This document shows, one piece after another, positions 6,248-8,836 of a stretch of DNA of 8,836 nt (position 1 is its first letter; the number at the start of each line of letters is the position of its first letter). The stretch is from JACCZP01 sp050997195 (GTDB lineage Bacteria; Actinomycetota; Thermoleophilia; Solirubrobacterales; Thermoleophilaceae), in contig JBPCRE010000212.1 of assembly GCA_050997195.1 (NCBI GenBank), positions 1-8,836 of the forward strand, in the 5' to 3' direction. The notes under the pieces were generated by a model. It was not told the origin of the DNA. It did not search any database and saw only the letters and a program-made list of their open reading frames with translations. The translations under genes and the position numbers were made by a program.

Positions 6248-6967
6248 TCACCCCTCCTCCGCCTCCGCGCGCTCACGGCGGTCGTCTACGAGGAAGGCGC
6301 CGATCGCGCCGGCCAGCGCGGCCACCACAACCACGCCGAATGCGAACCCGCCGACCATGACGAGCCGCCCGCCGACCGTCTGAGGCACCGGATCCCCTTG
6401 TCCGGCCAGCACCACCGACAGCGACCAGAGGAGCGCCTCCGCAAAGGAGCGGAAGGTCGCAGATCCACGCTCTAAGACGAATGCGAGCTCGGCCGCGCCG
6501 ACGACGACGACCACGCTGACGGCTGCGAGGTAGCCCAGCCGGGACCCCACGAGCCGGCGCGCCGTGCCGACGTTGCGATACGAGGAAGACAGCACCCGGG
6601 TGGCCGGAAGCGCGCGCCCGAGGCGAACGAGCCGGAGGAAGGAGAGCACGCGCAGGAAGGGCAGGAGGAGCATGAGCACCTGTACCCAGTGACGGCGCAC
6701 GAAGCGGACCCGCCGGGGCGCGAGCCACAGCTTGGCGAGGAGCTCCAGCAGGAAGAGGGCCCAGATGACCCACCCCACGGCGGCGAGCCCCTTGGCGCTC
6801 CCCGGGCCGAGCGTGACCGCCAGCTCGAAGCCGACCAGCAAGGCGAACACCACCCCGAGCCATGCCATCAGCGGGTCGGCGCGCTCGGTGACGTGAGCGA
6901 CCCACGCCTCGAACTCGTCCTCTGTGCGTCGGGGGCCCGCCTTCATCTGAAGAGCTCGCGCGCGCAC
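6248..6967 (-). CDS. Voltage-sensor-type ion channel protein with altered selectivity filter
   Basis: A 239-residue six-helix membrane protein with the layout of the Ion_trans (voltage-gated channel) family: S1 about 35-54, S2 62-82, S3 near 93-104, S4 105-125, S5 143-165, pore loop 173-198 and S6 201-226. S4 carries arginines at 106, 112, 115 and 118 (LRVLSFLRLVRLGR), three residues apart for the last three, as in a voltage sensor. The pore loop reads SVVLAGQGDPVPQT (184-197), where potassium channels have TVGYGD followed by a Pro-x-Thr-like segment, so the filter core is GQGD and the usual TVGY is absent. Ion selectivity is therefore uncertain. GTG 6967 gives the full frame; ATG 6946 is equally plausible, and neither has a clear Shine-Dalgarno. 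The charged tail (DDRRERAEAEE) is cytosolic. It lies 27 nt downstream of the ZIP gene on the same strand, so it is probably in the same operon. Confidence 0.8.
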   Translation of the reverse strand: MRARALQMKAGPRRTEDEFEAWVAHVTERADPLMAWLGVVFALLVGFELAVTLGPGSAKGLAAVGWVIWALFLLELLAKLWLAPRRVRFVRRHWVQVLMLLLPFLRVLSFLRLVRLGRALPATRVLSSSYRNVGTARRLVGSRLGYLAAVSVVVVVGAAELAFVLERGSATFRSFAEALLWSLSVVLAGQGDPVPQTVGGRLVMVGGFAFGVVVVAALAGAIGAFLVDDRRERAEAEEG

Positions 6968-6994
6968 GGATGGCGGGCAGTCGACGTCCCGCGG

Positions 6995-7714
6995 CTAGAT
7001 CGTCGAGAGGAGGAAGGAGAGGAAGAACCCGGCAACGGTCGCGAAAGCGATCCAGAGACCGCCCTGACGAAACGCCTCCGGCATCACGGTGTCCGCCAGG
7101 GAGGCCAGCACCGCGCCGCCGGCGAGTGCCTGCAGGCCGGCAAGCGTCGTGGGTGCAAGGACTGAGGATAGGAGCCAGCCGGCGAGCATCGAGACCGTGA
7201 GCAGAGCGGCGGTCGCGAGCCAGATGCCTGAGGTGGCTCGCGCTGAGAGCCCGTTCGAGCGCATGTCCGCCGCACCGCTGAGCGACTCCGGGAAGTTCGA
7301 GGCGAAGATCGACGCAAGCAGGACCAGGCCGCCCGATCCGGAGGCCACCGCCGTGCCGAGGGCGATGTTCTCCGGCACTCCGTCGAGGGTGACGCCCGCA
7401 AGCAGCGCGGTCCCGCTTCCTCCCCTCTCCCAGCGCTCGAGCAGGGCGTCGACCGCCACGAAGGCCGCTACCCCGAGCAAGAGGCCCCCGCCGACCACCA
7501 CCGCGCCGGCTACCTCGAATGGTCGCTGCACCAGCTCGAAGGCGAAGGCGGCGATCAGCGCTCCGCTGCCGAAGGCCAGCGCGCCTGCGAGGACGGGGCG
7601 CGGGAGGGCGGCGCGTGCGCCGATTACCCCCCCGAGCACCAGACTGCAGGACGCGCCCAGCCCGTAGAGCAGCGCGGTGAGGAACCCTCCGCTCATGGCT
7701 TCGACGTACTCCAT
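6995..7714 (-). CDS. ZIP-family metal transporter, variant metal-site motifs
   Basis: A 239-residue protein with about eight hydrophobic helices, resembling ZupT-like ZIP divalent-metal importers of the inner membrane. The TM4 motif is TLDGVPENIALG (109-120) and the TM5 motif ASNFPESLSGAADM (138-151), corresponding to the family's HN..PEG and HE.PEG segments. Glu115 and Glu143 are kept but both usual histidines are replaced (Asp111, Asn140). DTVMPEAFRQGG (208-219) near the C-terminus is typical of an actinobacterial ZIP subgroup as I recall it. A charged loop (VDALLERWERGGSG) before TM4 corresponds to the variable cytosolic loop. Metal specificity is unclear given the changed ligands. ATG 7714 gives the longest protein; ATG 7696 (MSGGFLTALL) is an alternative favoured if the small upstream ORF at 7693-7794 is translated, because its stop overlaps that ATG. 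The channel gene follows after 27 nt. Confidence 0.82.
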   Translation of the reverse strand: MEYVEAMSGGFLTALLYGLGASCSLVLGGVIGARAALPRPVLAGALAFGSGALIAAFAFELVQRPFEVAGAVVVGGGLLLGVAAFVAVDALLERWERGGSGTALLAGVTLDGVPENIALGTAVASGSGGLVLLASIFASNFPESLSGAADMRSNGLSARATSGIWLATAALLTVSMLAGWLLSSVLAPTTLAGLQALAGGAVLASLADTVMPEAFRQGGLWIAFATVAGFFLSFLLSTI

Positions 7715-7794
7715 CCACGAAGCGTGCGAACCGGCTGCCGCGCTCCGTTGAGCACGACCTTGCTAAGAAGCCCCCTCTTCACCGACCGGACCAT
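7693..7794 (-). CDS. Possible small basic ORF coupled to the ZIP gene
   Basis: ATG at 7794 opens a 33-residue frame (starts MVRSVKRGLLSKVVLNGARQ) with eight Lys/Arg residues, ending in TGA at 7693-7695. That stop overlaps the internal ATG of the ZIP gene at 7696 as ATGA. It overlaps the first codons of the longer ZIP reading, so at most one of the two layouts is likely to be used. Its third codon positions look less GC-rich than those of the main genes, and no good Shine-Dalgarno or -10 precedes it; this argues against a conserved coding role. I recognise no homologue. It could be a leader ORF, or chance. Confidence 0.25.
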   Translation of the reverse strand: MVRSVKRGLLSKVVLNGARQPVRTLRGWSTSKP

Positions 7795-7840
7795 CGCCCC
7801 GGATCGACCTCTTCCGTCCCGCGACGCTCGGAGACCCGTC
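7715..7840. other. Divergent intergenic region, ZIP operon and S4-domain gene
   Basis: The promoters of both the ZIP-channel operon and the S4-domain gene should lie in these 126 bases. I find no convincing -35/-10 pair on either strand. A less GC-rich patch around 7748-7775 (TTGAGC, TTGCTAAGAAG) is the most promoter-like part. No recognisable zinc-regulator palindrome is seen. Confidence 0.3.
7830..7833 (+). promoter_or_regulatory. Shine-Dalgarno deciding the S4-domain gene start
   Basis: GGAG lies 7 nt before the ATG at 7841. The frame is open upstream to about 7724, but only this ATG has a ribosome binding site and yields a protein of normal size for the family. Confidence 0.65.
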
Positions 7841-8083
7841 ATGACTCCCCACGATCGATCCGAGCCCCACGAGGTGCTGATCCGCGGCGAGATGATCAGG
7901 CTCGGCCAGCTCCTGAAGCTCACCGGCGTGATCGACGACGGCGGCGTGGCGAAGGCGTTCCTCGGCATCGAGCAGGTGTCGGTCAACGGCGAGAGGGAGA
8001 CCCGCCGGGGGCGACAGCTACGGGCGGGCGACACCGTGGCGGTCGCCGGCCGCGAGCTGCACGTGATCGTGCGAACCGGCTAA
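7841..8083 (+). CDS. Small S4-domain RNA-binding protein (YaaA/YbcJ-like)
   Basis: An 80-residue protein made up almost wholly of one S4 RNA-binding domain. After a short polar start (residues 1-12), MIRLGQLLKLTGVIDDGGVA (18-37) forms the two RNA-contacting helices, VSVNGERETRRGRQLRAGD (46-64) is the signature loop and strand with the conserved VNG and arginines, and VAVAGRELHVIVRTG closes the barrel. Stand-alone S4 proteins such as YbcJ and YaaA/RlbA bind structured RNA, possibly rRNA; the exact target is unknown. Size matches the family. It is monocistronic on the plus strand, and its stop (TAA, 8081-8083) interlocks with the stop of the convergent nitroreductase gene. Confidence 0.88.
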   Translation: MTPHDRSEPHEVLIRGEMIRLGQLLKLTGVIDDGGVAKAFLGIEQVSVNGERETRRGRQLRAGDTVAVAGRELHVIVRTG

Positions 8084-8526
8084 CGAGGATCGAGAAGTAC
8101 AAGCGGAATCTCCCGTTCGGTGCGCTGCCGGTAGCCGCGGTAGCCGCCGTAGGTCTCAACCGCTTTCCTCCAGAGGCACTCACGCTCGTCGGGCCTCGCG
8201 GTCCGGGCGCGGACGGATCGTCGCTCGGGGCCCACCTGAATCGTCGTGTCGGGATGCGCGCGCAGGTTGTGGTACCAGGCCGGGTGTCTGGGGTGCCCGC
8301 CCTTCGAGGCGACGACGAGGATGCTCTCGCCGTCGCGCGCGTAGACGAGGGGCGTGGTCCGCCGGGTCCCGCTCCTGGCTCCCACGTGGTCGAGCAGCAG
8401 CATCGGCGGTGAGCCCGGAAAGCGGTGGCCCACCCGCCCGCCGGTGGCGCGGTAGACGGCGGTGTGGCCCTTCATGACCTGGTTGAGGACGGGCCAGAGG
8501 CCGTCGGCGATGCGCATCAGGTCCAT
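8080..8526 (-). CDS. Deazaflavin (F420)-dependent nitroreductase family protein (DDN-like)
   Basis: A 148-residue split-barrel flavin/deazaflavin-binding protein of the family containing mycobacterial Ddn. The diagnostic blocks are visible: GARSGTRRTTPLVYARDGES (49-68), where RSGxxRxTPL belongs to the cofactor site; VVASKGGHPRHPAWYHNLRA (71-90), with the ASKGG and W..NL signature; and AHPDTTIQVG (90-99). Family members reduce substrates with F420H2, though some bind other cofactors, so the substrate and even the cofactor are inferred. Length is typical of the family. ATG 8526 is used; ATG 8517 is an alternative. TAACGT 9 nt upstream suggests a near-leaderless transcript. It is divergent from RNase D across only 60 bp and convergent with the S4-domain gene, with a 4-bp overlap. 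Confidence 0.9.
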   Translation of the reverse strand: MDLMRIADGLWPVLNQVMKGHTAVYRATGGRVGHRFPGSPPMLLLDHVGARSGTRRTTPLVYARDGESILVVASKGGHPRHPAWYHNLRAHPDTTIQVGPERRSVRARTARPDERECLWRKAVETYGGYRGYRQRTEREIPLVLLDPR

Positions 8527-8535
8527 GCCCGCGCG

Positions 8536-8541
8536 ACGTTA
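8536..8541 (-). promoter_or_regulatory. Candidate -10 element for the nitroreductase gene
   Basis: On the minus strand TAACGT lies 9 nt before the ATG at 8526, so the 5' untranslated leader would be only 2-3 nt. No -35 consensus is evident. There is no good Shine-Dalgarno before the ATG, which fits a near-leaderless mRNA. Confidence 0.4.
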
Positions 8542-8557
8542 CCCGGGAAGAGTCACG

Positions 8558-8572
8558 AGGGGGTGCCCCCCT
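8558..8572. repeat. G/C inverted repeat between divergent nitroreductase and RNase D promoters
   Basis: AGGGGG (8558-8563) and CCCCCT (8567-8572) form a perfect 6-bp inverted repeat around TGC. It lies between the two candidate -10 elements, covering the expected -35 zone of the nitroreductase promoter and abutting the RNase D -10. It could be an operator affecting both genes, or a chance G/C run. Confidence 0.3.
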
Positions 8573-8577
8573 ACCCT
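8572..8577 (+). promoter_or_regulatory. Candidate -10 element for RNase D
   Basis: TACCCT lies 9 nt before the GTG at 8587, the same hexamer as the candidate 3D-lipoprotein promoter. The predicted 5' untranslated leader is 2-3 nt. It supports GTG 8587 over the in-frame GTG at 8563, which lies upstream of the hexamer. Confidence 0.4.
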
Positions 8578-8586
8578 CACCGCTCC

Positions 8587-8836
8587 GTGCCGCTCGCCAC
8601 CGACTCCACCGACATCGCCACCCGAGCCGCCACGGCGGGCGTGCTCGCCGTGGACACGGAGTTCGTGTCCGAGCGCCGGTACGAGACGCTGCTCTGCCTC
8701 GTCCAGGTCTCCGTGCCCGGCCCCGACGGCGCGGCGGCGCCCACCATCGAGGCCTTCGACCCGCTCGCCCACGCCGAGCTCGAGCCTCTGGCCGGCGCGC
8801 TCGCCGATCCCGGCGTGGAGGTGCTGATGCACGCCG
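8587..8836 (+). CDS. rnd: Ribonuclease D, N-terminal part (runs off right edge)
   Basis: Eighty-three codons of a DEDD-type 3'-5' exoribonuclease are visible. After a short N-terminal stretch (VPLATDSTDIATRAATAG), LAVDTEFVSERRYETLLCLV (20-39) is the Exo I motif of RNase D; Asp23 and Glu25 are the first two metal-binding acidic residues, and the following QVS is also typical. FDPLAHAELEPLAGALADPG and VEVLMHA correspond to the run-up to the Exo II motif, cut by the window edge. The remaining catalytic acids and any HRDC domain cannot be checked. RNase D trims tRNA and other small stable RNA 3' ends. GTG 8587 is preferred because TACCCT precedes it and the protein then has a normal start for the family. 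Confidence 0.88.
   Translation, partial: MPLATDSTDIATRAATAGVLAVDTEFVSERRYETLLCLVQVSVPGPDGAAAPTIEAFDPLAHAELEPLAGALADPGVEVLMHA

Noticed and set aside
6003..6251. Short minus-strand frame overlapping the end of the dioxygenase gene
   Set aside because: It is opposite a well-supported coding region, with no ribosome binding site and no recognisable protein features.
6240..6266. G-rich tract on the minus strand as a G-quadruplex
   Set aside because: Most G-runs are only two bases long and the tract encodes the Glu-rich tail of the channel protein, so coding composition explains it well enough.
1..8836. CRISPR array, tRNA, rRNA, integrase, toxin-antitoxin or phage-defence module
   Set aside because: No regularly spaced direct repeats, cloverleaf-like sequence, conserved rRNA segments or matching protein families were seen. 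The membrane, lipase and S4 proteins here do not form a recognised defence cassette.

Overview
The window looks like chromosomal DNA of a high-GC actinobacterium. The grounds are visibly very high GC with strong G/C at third codon positions, frequent GTG starts, several starts preceded by a TANNNT hexamer about 7-9 nt upstream (typical of leaderless transcripts), a deazaflavin (F420)-type nitroreductase, and a 3D-domain lipoprotein of a kind common in Actinobacteria. Class Thermoleophilia (Solirubrobacterales-like) is my best guess from the style of the 3D-domain protein and the metal transporter; this is inference and cannot be proven here.

Layout. 1-66 (minus) is the first 22 codons of a probable ISAzo13-type transposase running off the left edge. 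It is followed by a less GC-rich stretch and a possible 21-codon arginine-rich leader ORF that ends in an ATGA overlap with a 14-TM DHA2-type MFS efflux pump (192-1811, plus). Convergent to the pump is a stand-alone COMT-like O-methyltransferase (1886-2908, minus), somewhat less GC-rich than its surroundings. Next on the same strand is a 3D-domain lipoprotein (3004-3891, minus; GTG start preferred). Divergent from it is a patatin-like phospholipase (3964-5220, plus), whose stop overlaps the start of a VOC-family ring-cleaving dioxygenase (5220-6176, plus). Convergent to that pair is a minus-strand operon: a ZIP-family metal transporter (6995-7714), then a voltage-sensor-type ion channel with a non-canonical filter (6248-6967). 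The right end holds an S4-domain RNA-binding protein (7841-8083, plus), a deazaflavin-dependent nitroreductase (8080-8526, minus; stop codons overlap) and the first 83 codons of ribonuclease D (8587 to the edge, plus).

How genes may work together. Patatin and dioxygenase are almost certainly cotranscribed and translationally coupled. The ZIP transporter and the channel form a two-gene membrane-transport operon. The pump and the methyltransferase are neighbours but convergent, so any link (modification plus export of a small molecule) is only suggestive. I see no CRISPR array, tRNA, rRNA or integrase. I do not see a clear multi-gene novel system. The most unusual items are the channel's altered selectivity filter, the ZIP transporter lacking both usual histidines, the leader ORF in front of the efflux pump, and a recurrent leaderless-promoter geometry at about half the gene starts.
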